The notes under the pieces are model-generated. The model saw nothing but the letters and a program-made list of their open reading frames with translations. It was not told the origin of the DNA and ran no database searches. DNA of 64,000 nucleotides, from the NCBI GenBank assembly GCA_013350335.1, contig CM023535.1, positions 28,321,631 through 28,385,630 on the forward strand. The letters are read 5' to 3'. Positions within the stretch are counted from its first letter, which is position 1. Each line of letters starts with the position of its first letter. This DNA comes from Chimonanthus salicifolius (lineage: Eukaryota > Streptophyta > Magnoliopsida > Laurales > Calycanthaceae). The translations under genes were made by a program, and so were the position numbers. Below are positions 35,452 to 48,300 of this stretch, one piece after another.

Positions 35452-38400
35452 TGTAACACCCTGGAATTTCAAAGTTATCAATTTATATGAATTTATTCAT
35501 ATTTACGAAATTGCCATTGTGATATATTTGAGTTGAATTTAAATGGGTCAATGGTCCAATCAAGACCCAAGGTTAGTAGTTTTGATTACAAAACAAATAA
35601 ATGGATAAGATGAACTTAATCGGGTCAAGAATCATAATTGGGGCAAATTTCGTTAAATTGGTCAAAATGGCCAAATTGGACCCAATGGGGTGGGTTTGAC
35701 TTTGCTGATCACTAAGTAAGTCCAAGATTGATTAAATTGGGACTGTTTGGAGTTTGAAATAAAATTATACAGTTGAGTTAAATAAGTGGGCTGATTTAGA
35801 ATAATTGTAGTGAGTGAGTTGATTAAAATAAATTTAAGTAAGTGAGTTGTTAAATAAGTTTTAATTAAGTGGTGTGTGAAGTGGAAGAGTTGATGATTCA
35901 AACTCACATCACTCCACACGTTGAAGGGCAGCTAGAGGGGGGTGGGGGAGTTTCATCTCAAAGATGAAACCCCCACTCATAGTCTTTAATGAGAAGTTAT
36001 TCAAATTCAAAATCATGGGGACGTTGGTTGCATGAGACTTTGCATGCATGTAACGTCTACTAACGAGATAAGTGGGGTGGCTGTTTTGAGAGTTACAAAT
36101 ACAAGGGTAATGAGAGATGAATAGTGGAGAGAATGCAAACAACCACAAGGATATGCAAAGGGACGTTGGAACATGGAAAGGTTTCATCTTAAAAAAAATG
36201 AAACCCCCATTTTGTTGTTAATGAGAGAAGGAGCTAAGGAGGGGAGGTTACACCAACAACCATGCATGGAGACGTTGGTTGCTTGGGGTGTTTCATTTCA
36301 TAGATGAAACCCCCAAGTAACATAAAGAATTTTGATTAAGGTGAGGTGAGTTACACAAGGTTAACCTTGGGCTGGTTTTGGTTAAACAAAGGACTCTCAT
36401 TTTACTCTCTCTATCTCTCTCTTCCTTGGAGTGTTATTATCTCTCTAAGATCAAGAACAGCAGCTGGTTACTGATATGAAATCAGTCCTTGATTGATTTA
36501 TTTCACCAAGACAAAAGCATACATTGACCAAAGGAGTTGGCATCAAGGTTTCCCATCCAAAGCCAAAATTCTTTCTCTCTCTCTCTCTCTCTCTCAATCC
36601 TTGTCACCTGGCTGAATTATCTCAAGGAGCTTGCAACAAGATCAGTCTCAGCCCAAAGAATAGTAAGAGAGAAGGAGAGGTCAAGGAAATAAAGGGTCAA
36701 GAAAGGAGTCAAAAGAACCGAAGGAGACGCGGTATTCGTAAGTGCATTTTGAACCCTTGTTTAATAGATTGGTTAAGAAAATGAGATCTGGCCATTGTAT
36801 GGCCAGATCCATCAATGGTTTAAATATAGGAATGTGATGTTTAAAAGTGGTAAAATATGGACCATAGGGTTCGACCCTTTGGATGGCCGAACCCCATGAG
36901 AAAATTTGGTGAATTCTATGGTGTTTGAAAGACAAAAATCCATATTTTGAAGTGGGGCTTTTAAAAGATTTTTATATGGAATTAAGCTTACTGTTTTGGA
37001 GTAGATATGACATGGCTGAACCATGTTTATGTTATGTTAACTTGCTGATTAATATCATAGATAAATATTGGTGGGTTTTCATTAAGAGAACCATAGGGTT
37101 CGGCCATGTGTATGGCCGAACCCCATGGACTGTTTTGTGGGATATTTGGATTATGATAATGAATGTTTTATGCTTATGATTTTCGGAATTACATATGTCA
37201 ATTATGGACTTAGTGTTAAGGTGATTAAACATGAAAGATGATGGAACATGGGGTTAAAATCTATAGGGTGAGGTTCGGCCATGTTGAGTGGCCGAACCCC
37301 ACCAATTGTCATTTGATGGATTTGATGATTTGTTCATGACGAATTTAGGCAAATAAGATATATATAAAGGGTTTAAATGACCAAAGTAAATAGTGAGGTT
37401 TGGCCATGTTGTATGGCCGAACCCCACTAAGGTGGTTTGGTGATGGACTTTATTTTCTAAGGAAAGATTAAGCAAAGGGTAGTATAGTGGCGTTATTGTA
37501 AATATGGATGAAAAGATGAAATGATCAAAAGAATGGACATATGAGCCAAAACCCAAGGTGGTAAGGTTCGGCCATGAAGTATGGCCGAACCCTACCAAGG
37601 TTTATTTGGAGGATTTGGTTGTTTGAATGTTTATGGAGTAAAATAAAAAAGAGACCAAAGTTTTAAATGGGTGAGGTTCGGCCATGGGGTATGGCCGAAC
37701 CCCACAAAGTGGATTTTTGGAATTTAGATCAAATTAGAATCATATGGTTAAATGATTAACTTGCTGCTATGTACATAGGGTATTTGGATTTCTAGAACGG
37801 TGTAAAAGCCTTGATCGGAAGACGGCTCAAAGGAAGGGTCAAACAAAGTAATCTAGTGTAGGTTTCCTACCTTTATTGTAACCACACTCCTATTTACTGT
37901 TTTAAGTTGATTTTGATAAGTTTTGGTGAATGTAAAGTTATATTTCTAAATGTAATGTTTGCATAGACATATCATGCATCGCATGGGATAATGGTGTTGT
38001 AACCGGAGGCCACACTCCGTCGGGGCGTCCGAAAGATCATTGTGGGGTACCCTGATGATGAGAATCCCATCAGGAGGAATCCGGAGACCACACTCCGTCG
38101 GGGCGTCCGAAAGACCACTGTGGGTTACCTTGACGATGAGAATCCCGTCAAGTGATGGCTATGTTGAATGGTGATGGGTGGGACTCATTACATATTCATT
38201 TCATACATAGCATGTTTTTTATGGAATTTTGTCACACATGAATTATTATTATACTATTTGCATGTTTTTGACTAACCATGTGGTAGCCCTATTCGGAAAC
38301 ACTACTGGGCGCGTTGATCTAACGTCCTATCTCTACCTTAGTGGATGACGCAGGAAAGACAACGAATGAGGATCGAGAAGGGGATCAAGCAAAGAAGCTT

Positions 38401-38878
38401 GGGCGGTTTGAATGATTGGAATGGACTATGAATGGACTATTTATGGACTTGTTATTTGATTTCTTTGAACAATGTAATTCGGTAATTAGATGTGTTGGCA
38501 TGTAATAAGTAGTTAAGTAGATGCTATGGTTTGGTTTATTTTGGATGGTTTGGATTGAATGGTAGACTAAGGTTATTTGGTAATATTGGAAAAATAAATC
38601 TTGTACTTTGCTATCTTAAGTCATAAATTGAGTAGATATAGGTTCTATTATAACCTCAATTAGACTAAGACTAAGTATATTCCGCAAGTTGTATTTGTAC
38701 CATGTGTGGATCAGTTTTATGGACTTAGTTCATACGCACATGGGCTTGGCCATTTAAGGGTCGGATTTAGAGATCCGAACTTAACTCGCTTCGTGACACT
38801 CCGCCCCGATCACATGATTATTATATTTAAAAAAAAAAAAAACTCTGAAAATTGGAGTGAAAAGGGAGGGGTGTTACA
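35452..38878 (+). mobile_element. Solo LTR H (3427 bp)
   Basis: Runs from TGTAACACCCTGG to GGGTGTTACA, with perfect target duplication TTTGA at 35447-35451 and 38879-38883. It contains seven hairpins, the GTAGGTTTCCTACC version of the conserved palindrome near 37859, two copies of the CACACTCCGTCGGGGCGTCC module near 38009 and 38091, and an ACTACTGGGCGCGTTG block near 38300. W-box palindromes were not seen here. Confidence 0.94.
36786..37704 (+). repeat. Seven hairpins in LTR H, including a variant with GATCTGGCC arms
   Basis: GGTTCGGCC-type units near 36866, 37097, 37263, 37396, 37564 and 37676. An earlier unit at about 36786-36810 has arms GATCTGGCCA/TGGCCAGATC, where both arms changed together. 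Paired changes like this suggest that pairing itself has been kept. Confidence 0.85.
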
Positions 38879-39394
38879 TTTGAGTCCGAGACCAACAGAG
38901 GTCCAGTTAGGTCAGATTATTCCATGGACTACTGGGGACCGGTTTGGTCATGTCCTTGGATTATGTTGTTGATGACTAGAGGAGATGAGCCTCTACAACC
39001 ATCAACTTGAGATGATGGCCTATGAGGGTTGCGCTACGGGTCATGCCTTTGCTAGTGACTGAGAGGCAGTTATGTTGTTTGACAAGCCACTATTGGGTGT
39101 ATTAGTGCCCCAGCTTTGTCGAGTCCCTATGTTTGTCAATTCCATGACTCGGGAAGAAGCACTTGCTAGAAGTTTGAAGACTCAAGGTGATCAAGATTGA
39201 AGATCATGTCCCACTAGATTTTAGCTCATCACTATGGCAATCACAAAACAGGTATTTGGCCATAGATGACTTTAGTTGGTACCCACACCTTAGGCGGATC
39301 ATTCCTTGACTTAGTTGAACAAATGGTAAAATCATAAAAAGCCTAGAGAGGAAGCTTGACAGTGAATTGGAAGCAAACATGGAAATACGAATTA

Positions 39395-39800
39395 AGTTCA
39401 CTGTCAGCTCGATCAGTCGTTCTCACCGACCCCTCGGTGGAGACAGGATCGTGGTAAGACTGGTTGGCTAGATTGACAAAGGTTCTGGAACATTGAACTA
39501 TCATTCCGAGTGTACCTCTGTTCGAGAATACCAAGATCGATCCCACGGTAAAGGGCGACAGGTCGTTCTGGGCAGGACAAGTTTTGGGACATGAAACTCT
39601 GTCTGCATGGTGTTGCCCCAGATCAAGACCCTCGTATGGACCGACCTCTCAGTGCCATGATTGTCGATCCATCGGTGACACCGACCTGTCGACCGGGAAT
39701 AAATTGTACAGTTGGGAGTGCATTTAATGTGTAACGGTTGGGTGGTTGAACGGTAATAAATATGAACACTGACCCATCAGTGCCCCCGACCTGTCGGTAC
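39395..39800 (+). repeat. CCGAC/GTCGG dyads in Copia LTR K
   Basis: Repeated short dyads such as CACCGACCCCTCGGTG (39424), CACCGACCTGTCGACCGG (39679) and CCCCGACCTGTCGGTACTGG (39784). They lie in the U3 part of the LTR, upstream of the TATA box at 39831. Confidence 0.65.
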
Positions 39801-39830
39801 TGGACAGTTTAAAAATTATGTTGACTCCTC

Positions 39831-39838
39831 TATAAATA
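39831..39838 (+). promoter_or_regulatory. TATA box of Copia LTR K
   Basis: TATAAATA in the context CTCCTCTATAAATATGAGAG, about 730 bp into the LTR; a start site would be expected near 39865. Confidence 0.65.
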
Positions 39839-40012
39839 TGAGAGTTGTGTGATCATTTAATCATCTTTCTTGAACTGAGAAAATTCACACACTCTAAGGT
39901 ACGATCAACTCCCTTGTGCCTACACCTGAGAATCATATAGAACCAATCTATTTATTGAGTTAGAAAAAGACAGAAAGAGAGGAGGAAATAAAAGATACCA
40001 ACTAGGATAGAA

Positions 40013-40105
40013 TGTAATGCCCCGCCTTTTCCACTCGCTTTAAAATCAGAGTCTGAAAATTTCTTTTTAAAAGAAACATAGAGTGAACAAGGGCGGGGCG
40101 TTACA
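40013..40105 (+). repeat. Aberrant 93-bp 5' 'LTR' of D: inverted LTR end joined to direct LTR end
   Basis: Positions 40013 to about 40095 match the reverse complement of the last ~83 bp of the 3' LTR (59853-59935) with about five substitutions. The final GGGCGGGGCGTTACA is the normal direct LTR end. The switch falls in GGGCGGG, present in both orientations. The piece therefore has TG at its left and CA at its right and is flanked by a correct target duplication, but has no U3, promoter or R. Compare the normal D LTR start, TGTAACACCCC. Confidence 0.9.
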
Positions 40106-42240
40106 GTTGGTATCAGAGCGAAACGAGAAGTTGAATCATCGAAGTAAGATTAAGAAGGTTTCATGTCTCACTGACAGATAAGAATCCCAACTGACCGACT
40201 CTTCGGAGTCCGCTGACTAGGGGCCGGATTAATTTACTTCGAGTGACTCAGACTAAACAATCAATCTGAAAACAAAAATGAAAGATAGCAAAGTAAAGTA
40301 CAGTCATCATAACTGGTCATATCAAACAAAGCAAAGTAGGATGCACTCCCCTGATATCCCCACACTGAGAAACAAACAACAGGAATTTAGAGATTTTCCC
40401 CAGAAGCAAAAGAAACAAAGAGTGATGATTTGGCAATATCCCCAAACTGAGAAGTGATACATAATACTTAGGGAGGTTTTCCCCGAGAACAGCAGAACAT
40501 CAGGATTTCCCCAAATTGAGAAATGATACTTGATATTTAGGAAGTTTCCTCAAAAACAAAGAAATACAAAGAGTGCTCATTTGGCAATTTTCCCAAACAG
40601 GAGATATTATGTGATACATAGGAAAACTCCCCAAAGCAAGAAATACAAGATGATGATCAGGGAATTTCCCCAAGTATGTAAACAGATTTTGACGTGAAAC
40701 GAAGTCGATCAATGGGTCGATGATGACGATTGGTGGGTATATCGACCCCACGATAGATACAGTAGTTCCATGGCAAAGGTGACGAGGTCACTTGATTACA
40801 TTGAGACGTGGTATGGGTGCGTACCTCACGTGATGTTGATGATTGAGATGTGGTATGGGTGCGTCCCTCACATGGTATTGATGAGATAAGAATATAGACT
40901 TGATGAGTATGGCTTAGAGTAACTATGAGACTATGGGAACCTTGATACGAAATACGGAGACTTGGTCTAGTAAGGCTACCGTTGAGGAGTGGGTCCCTCG
41001 TATGCTACGCGCTGGAGGGCGCTCTCACGGGCTATTTTGCACACTAGATGTGCGGGAATGCGCAGAGCTAGGTACTATTTTACCCCGTGGGGGTGGTACT
41101 AGTCTCATCAGATGCGGATCGACCGCCTTAGAGCTTGACTGAGTCACCTATGAGGTGAAGGGATGCAGGGCGAGGTAGACCAGATCACGTTGCACGTGAG
41201 TCTTCCGCTTAGTAAGTCATGAGCCCTAAGTCTTGCAAGGGGTCGGGATATATTTGAAATTTGATATGGTTGCCACAGTCATATAGTGACTCATTCCAGT
41301 GTTGTTTCTACGGATATTAATCTTGGATAGATGATATTCATGGACAAGTGATACCAAGGATGAATTGTTTCCATGAATGGATTATACCCATAGGTGGGTT
41401 ATATTCATGGATGGTTATTAACTGTGGATAGATGATAATCATGGTCAGAGTGATACCAAGGATGGACTGTTTCAATGAATGGATTATACCCATGGATGGG
41501 TTATATTCATGGATGGTTATTAACCTTGGATAGATGATACTCACTGGTAGATGAGATACTCAAGGATGAATTATTTCCATGAATGGATTATACCCATAGG
41601 AGGGTTATATTCATGGATGATTATTAAACAGGGATAAATGACATATTGACCTAATGATTGGGACATGTTTCGATTTACATCCCATATTTTAAGAAAAAGG
41701 TGTTGGTCATATTACGACTTGTATCACCAGAAAAGTTGGTATTGAGAGGTACTCAATATCGTAGAAGTTTTGAGCAAAAGTTGTTAGTCACATAGGGACA
41801 TGTGCAAATGAAGATATGCGAAATTTTGGAGATGTATATAATGGAAAAGTTAAGAGACTAGTGAAACTTGAATGGGAAGCTATGGGCGACTGCCGAGTTA
41901 GTCTAGGTAGCTGACTCTATAGTTAGCCGATGGAGTTCCAGGAGAGTGCAACTAGAAACCTAGTTAAAATGGAATTAGAAAAAGCTTTGAGCATAGGCTC
42001 GCATTGACAGACTACCTCACACAGAGAGTAGATGAAAGAACATATTGAACAGGTACGTATGGAAAATATTATGAGAGCAGGTAAAGTGAAACAGAGTAGA
42101 TTGATCTACGTGAGATCACAAATGGCTCACGAGAAAAAGATATAACATGAGAATAGCTCACTCTGAGCTATTTCTGTACATCATTTGAAAACCCTACTTC
42201 ACTCGATTTTCGGAAGAAGATTTTAAAAAGAGGGTTATAT
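40106..42240 (+). other. Left internal region of D (primer site, leader, non-coding)
   Basis: Primer site TGGTATCAGAGC at 40108-40119, then a leader closely related to 50320-50690. From about 40700 there is no gag, pol or zinc-knuckle ORF. Short duplications occur near 40800-40890. A stretch at 41840-42150 resembles the non-coding centre of A at 5360-5660. It ends with a damaged polypurine tract (TTTTAAAAAGAGGG) before the middle LTR. This is a deletion derivative like A rather than a decayed full internal region. Confidence 0.8.
41321..41641 (+). repeat. ~120-bp tandem repeat, about three units
   Basis: Units share GATACCAAGGATG, CATGAATGGATTATACCCAT and GGGTTATATTCATGGATG. Three diverged copies lie within the non-coding left internal region of D. 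No function evident. Confidence 0.85.
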
Positions 42241-44992
42241 TGTAACACCCCAAATTCTCAATAATAGGAATATTTACAAAAATGCCACTGGATTGGTGAA
42301 TTTAATAAATGTGTTTATAAATAAGGAAATGGTGGGGTCCATTGCTCAAATTAAGACCCTATGAGAACATTATAAATGTCAAATTTGATTGGATGGGTAA
42401 TGTACATCAATTTGGGTCAAAATGGTTAATTGGGTCAAAGGATCCAATTGGGACCAAATGGGTCATAATGGACTTATTGGACCATTGGGTGAGTCCAGAT
42501 TTAATGGGGTTAAGCTGAATTGATTGGAAATTAAGTGGAGCATAAATGGGTAGGCTTGATGCACATGTGAAAACTAAATGCAAATGGCTAAAACAACCCA
42601 TAAAGGGGTCATGGCGTCAAAACGGGTCAACAAGCTAAATGGGGATCCAATGGGTCGGGTTGACCTTGTTGACCACGGCTGACCGTGTGGGCCCTCAAAT
42701 GAGCTCAATGGTGAATTATGTCAGGTTGAGTGGAACTGAATTGAGCTGGTTTTGAATTAAGAATGGGTTGACTTAAGTGCATTAAATGAGTGTCATTTAT
42801 TGTGTTGAGTTGGGCTTGTGAGTTGGGTGAGTCAAAATGGAAATCAAAGGGGCTGTAAAATCAGTGAGTTGAAGGGAAGATGAAGAGTTACTTGGGTCTC
42901 AAGCCACACAATACAAGTCCCACACGTTGGGATCTTGTGGTGTGAGCTTCCATGCAAAATTTTAAATGGAAATGGATGGGAATTGGATGAGATGCATGGG
43001 AGTGCCAAAGGGTGCCTTGGGAGTGCTAAGGGGTGCCTTGGTTGGCACCAAATATCGCATTGGTTTGATCAAAGAATGATGAGAAGTAATGAGATAATAT
43101 GGGGCTGTTTAACAAAAGGAAATACACCATTCATTTGGCCGATTTTCACATAAAGAAATCCTAAGAATCCTCATCTCTCTCCCTCTCTCCAAATTCTTTC
43201 TCTTGGCCGAACCAGCAAGTAGTGTCTTCACAATTGATTAAGCATATAATCAGCAAAGAAAGAGAGGCTAAGAAAGAAAGGAAGGCAAGGAGCAAAGGCA
43301 ATAAGAAAAGCTTGGAAAATTTCGTAAGTATTTCCATGGATTTTTGTTTAATAAAATGGGATTAATGAATCATGATTTGGCCATGTCTTGGCCGAATCCA
43401 TCAAGGATTAGACCTTGGATGGTGTTTTACAAAAGTGATGAGAAATGGATCAATGGGTTCGGCCACTTTGGATGGCCGAACCCCATGAAAAGAATTGGTT
43501 AATTTTGATGGTTTTTGTAAGATAAAACCATGCAAGTGTTGGACTGATTTGGATGTTTAATTAGACCTAAGATACATGTTTATGATGAGGCAAAATAAGT
43601 TATTAAAGAGGGTTTAAAACATGGATTTGGATGTCACGATTTGGCCATGGAGTGGCCGAATCCATCAAAGGTTTAATCTTGGAAATTGTTGATTAAAAAG
43701 GGGTCCAAATCATGGTACCCCATGAAAATATTTGATGATTTGGTATGGTTTTGGAGAGATAAAAACCATACCAATGGTGGAGATGTTTACATGTTTTAAT
43801 AAGGCTAAGTGTTTGATTAAAAGGTTTAAAATTATAGGCCATAGGGTTCGGCCAATGAGTATGGCTGAACCCCATGAAATCATATGATTATTGTATGGTG
43901 ATTTTGATGGTTTTGAGAGACAAAAACCATACAAGATTATGGCATTTTTATGGGAATTAAATGAATATAAGTTTGCTGTTTTGGGTTGGTCATTGGATGG
44001 CTGAACCATATAGTTAACATGGCTAAAGGGTAGAGTCCAATTGGTATGTAAATAATGGAATCATTGAGCAAAAGAACCATAAGGGTTCGGCCATACACGA
44101 CTGTTTTGATGGGAGATTATGGTTTGTTTTATGATTTGGATTAAGGAATCATACATGATAATTTATGGACTTAGTGTGAGAAAATAATCAATCATTGTAG
44201 ATGATTGAATATGGGATAAAAATCCATAGGATGTGGTTCGGCCATGTAGTATGGCCGAACCCCATCAATGATTATTTGATGGATTTGGGTTAAGTCATAA
44301 TGGAATTAGAGATGATGAATGAAGGACCAAATTAAATGGTGAGGTTCGGGCAAGTTGTATGGCCAAACCCCACTAAGTTGGTTTGGATATGGTTAGTAGT
44401 GTTTAAGGAAAATTAAACAAAAGGTTAGCCTAAATGGCATAAAGGTAATTATTGATGAAATGATCAAAGATGGAATGGTCATAGGATTGGATGTATGGAC
44501 CCAAACCAAAGTGGTATGGTTCGGCCATGTTGTATGGCCGAACCCTACCAAGGTATTTTTGTGGTATATGATGTTTAATAAGGATTAAATAAAAGAGAGA
44601 TCAAATGAAAAGGGAGGTTAAATCCTAAGTTGATGAGGTTCGGCCATGGGTATGGCCGAACCCCACAAGATGGCTTTTGGGTCTTAAGATGTGAATGGAA
44701 ATTTAAAATGATAGTATGATTGACTTGCTGTTACATCACAAGGTAACGGAACGTAAACGGCGTACGAGTCGTGAACGGGTGACGATTAAGAAAGATCGGA
44801 CGCTGAAGTGAATCTTCAGTAGGTTTCCTACCTACTTGTAACCACTATGATGATTAGTTTTATCATGATTTTGATAAGATATGGTGTTATTATTATTATG
44901 TTTCAATTGGTTTTTGAATCATGAGATTTATGTACATACTTCATATATTCATTGGCATCTCATGCATGGACATGGGATGATGATTATGGAAA

Positions 44993-45262
44993 GCCTCCTT
45001 AGGCGATGAGGGTCCCGCCAGGAGTAGTATCATGATGATGATAATACATTGGTCTCCTTAGGCGATGCAGGTCCCGCCAGGAGAAATGTTATAATGATGA
45101 GAAATACATTGGTCTCCTTAGGCGATGCAGGTCCCGCCAGGAGAAATGTATAATGATGAGAATCACATTGGTCTCCTTAGGCGATGAGGGTCCCGTCAGG
45201 AGAAATATTATGATGATGAGAGCCACATCGGCCTCCTTAGGTGATGCAGGTCCTGCCAGGAG
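44993..45262 (+). repeat. Fivefold ~62-bp stem-loop module in the middle LTR of D
   Basis: Five units built on CTCCTTAGGCGATG and GGTCCCGCCAGGAG. CTCCT and AGGAG pair across the unit, so each folds into a stem-loop. The 3' LTR of the same element has a different module at the equivalent place (58925-59285). Confidence 0.9.
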
Positions 45263-45341
45263 GAATATCATCAAGAAGAAATGAAAGTGTATTGTGATTT
45301 ACCTTGACGGTGAGAGTCTCGTCAAATGATGGCTATGTATA

Positions 45342-48300
45342 TGTAATAGCCTGAATTTTTAAATCAACATATATATGGCATTTATTTATTTTAATAATGA
45401 AAAAAATTGGAATTTTGATATGTGGATGTTAAATGGATAAAATTTTGGGGAAAAGGCCCAAGTATGGTCCAATGGACCATGGATTGGATGGGATCCATTT
45501 AAAGGGTCAATAATGGTCAAAGTGGGCCCGATAACCATGTGGGACCCAATGGATCAAAATGATTAAACTTCAAGGTAAAAGGTAGAAAATAAATTAATTG
45601 GCCATGGGCCCAATGGTGACCCGATTGATGGAAAGGGGTTGAATTGAAAATAAACCCACCTAAGTTAATGATGAAATGATTAAGATGGCCTAACCAAGTG
45701 GGGCCCACCTCCACCTCATCAAGTGAGGTGGCGTGTGGACCAAGGAAAAGGTGGGGCCAACCATCATGGTTGACTTGGTCAACCATGGATAGGTTAAGGG
45801 GACTAAGGACAATTAAAGTGGATTAAGTTAATTAAATTATTTTAAATCATCTAAGTTAAGATTAATGGGGTTTAAGTGATATGGCCAAATGGGGCCCACC
45901 TCCACCTCATCAAGTGAGGTGGCGGGTAGGGTAGGTATTGGTGGGGGCCGTCCACCATGGTTGACTTGGTCAACCATGGGTGGATTTCTTAGGAAGAGAA
46001 TTAAATGGAATTAAATTAAATAGGAATTAATTAACCTAAGTAAGGATTTAATTTAATAAATTAGGTTGGTCAAATTATGGTCAAATGAATAAGTCAAAGG
46101 GGGAGTCAAAGAGACAAGTCAAGGGGTGGTTTCATCTCCTTGAAACCACCCAAAGAAGCACAAACCACTTACAACAAACACAAAATAAACCATGTACTTA
46201 GGGTGGTGGTTTTATCCCAACCACCACCACTAAGCACACTAACCCATGTTGGTAGGTGGAAGGAGTTAATGCAACCAAAGAATGAGATGAGTTTTCATCT
46301 CATTCTCTCCTTTCCACTCTCATTTCATTCTCTCCCTCCCTTGCACTCTCAAAAAACGTCCTCTCTCTTTCTCTCCCAAGGAAAACAACAAGAAAGAAGA
46401 AGAAACTTAGAAGAAAAGAAGGAAAAAACTAGGCTTAGCCAACCACCACCCCAAGACCCAAGCTTGAGATAATTTTCTATCCCTTCCTCCCCTCTCCCAC
46501 TCTCAAATCTAACCCTACCTTAGCCAAACCCAAACCTTGGAGACTCCATCTTGATCAAGCATCTTAACCCAAAGATCAAGGAGAATAAGAGAAGAGAAGG
46601 TTAAGGAGATCAAGAGGAGAAAGAAAAGCCGGAGGAGTCGTCGGATTGTGAGTATTTCTTAAACAAGAGGTTACATTTTTAAAAATTTAAAAAGAGATCA
46701 TGAAATCCATTTTTTCTTGGATTGGATGGTGGCCAAAAATATCATGGGCCTTGGATCTAAGATCCATCCAAAGATGAAGAAAGAAATGGATAAAATGGGA
46801 GAGATAAATTAAGAAAAAATAAAAATAAATGGATATTAAGGACATTATGTATTTAGATTTAATTAAATGGAAGTATGATTTTGAAGATTGGAAACCATGG
46901 AATATGATTAATGGTTTTAAAGATTTTGAATATTTAAATGTTAGTGATTTTGTAAAGGGGTTTTAAATGAGAGAATCATGGGAGATGAAAATGATTTTAA
47001 TGGCCTCAAAAAGAAAGGTAGATGGGGATGAACCTTATGGTGGTGTAATGATGGTTGTAAATGGGTTTAAAAGGATGAAAAATATGGAGTAGGTGTTATT
47101 AAATTGGAGGCTTAAAAAGGATCAAATGGTTGTAATTTTAAAGGGATCTTAGTGAAGAAAAGCATGGTAGGTTATTAAATGATTTTTAATGGGGTTTTAG
47201 TGAATGGAAACCATGGAATATGATTAATGACTTTTAAGATTTTAAATGATTAAATGTAAGTAATTTTAAAGGGGTTTTTATGATGAAATTCATGGAAGAA
47301 GTATATGGCCTTGAAAGGCATAGATGGGAATGAAACATGAACCCTAGGGTGTTGTGTTGTAAATTTAAATGGATTTTTTAAGTATGGTATGTAATGTTTT
47401 AAAGGGGTTGATTTTAATGTGCTAAGACATGAGTGGTAAGCCATTAAGGGATCTAAGATGTGAATGATGTTTATGGCCTCAAAAGGCATGAATGGATAAT
47501 GGACTCAATGTGGTTTAAATACATGATGTAAACCCCATGGGAAGATTTAATGAATTGGGTATTTTGGAACCATGAAATGAATAGAGAACGTGGTTAAGTT
47601 AATGAAATTAATGTGGTTAAAATGCATAATGTAAATCCCCTCATGGGAGGGTTTGAAGTAGATCCAAAATGTGCCAAAGGATTCAAGGAAAATGGGGAAC
47701 AAGAAATCATGGGTTCGGCCATGGTGTATGGCCGAACCCATGACCCACTTGTAGGTCATTCTATGTGCTAAAATTATAATTTGTATGTGATTAAATTAAT
47801 GGAAATGAGGCTAAGTTGAGGGCTGATTTTTTATAATCTTGTAACATAGTTAATGGTCATTAATGGATCTAAGTAGATGGATCAATTATGGACTTAATTA
47901 TGCATGGATTAAATGAATGATTAATCATGGGAAGGAAGAGTGGCAAAATGGTAAATATTGGCCAAATTCAAGAACACCATGAGAGGATGACCATGGACTT
48001 GAGTATATTCAAAAATGATCTTATGTTTTAAAGAAGGTTGGTGGTAATTAAATGGAATTAATGGACCTTAAGTATGGTTAATATTGATCCACTTGTAGGT
48101 CATGTTATGGGCTAAAATTAGAATTATGTAGGTAATTAGATAAATGGAAAATTAAATGAGTTAATGACTGATTTGTTAAATGAATATATCATGGTCAATA
48201 GAACGTTAAGGGATCCAAGATTATGGATCAATTATGGGCTAAGTATGGGGTTTTGCATGTGTTTAAATAAATAAGGATTAGCTTAATTAAATGACTAATT

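Larger units (their letters stand above)
33898..39097 (+). repeat. LTR J2 (partial), interrupted by H and then by Copia element K
   Basis: Starts TGTAGCGACCCGGCCC at 33898, inserted in the 3' internal end of K'. A clear TATA box follows near 34593. The text at 35378 matches the start of J1. Solo LTR H splits it at 35452, and 38884-39097 looks like its continuation up to the start of K. The proper LTR end (as in J1) is not seen, so it is either truncated or resumes beyond K, off the window. The segment 38884-39097 has no recognised gene. Confidence 0.55.

Noticed and set aside
35909..36187. 92-codon minus-strand ORF in LTR H
   Set aside because: Lies in U3 of a solo LTR, low complexity, no match to any family I know.
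33893..38955. ATGTCCT at both 33891-33897 and about 38950 as a target duplication of J2
   Set aside because: The right copy is not preceded by an LTR end (CA), and the sequence around it does not resume K'. Probably chance.
40933..41142. 69-codon ORF in the left internal region of D
   Set aside because: No homologue in A or D-right, no motif, and it lies in a repeat-rich non-coding block.
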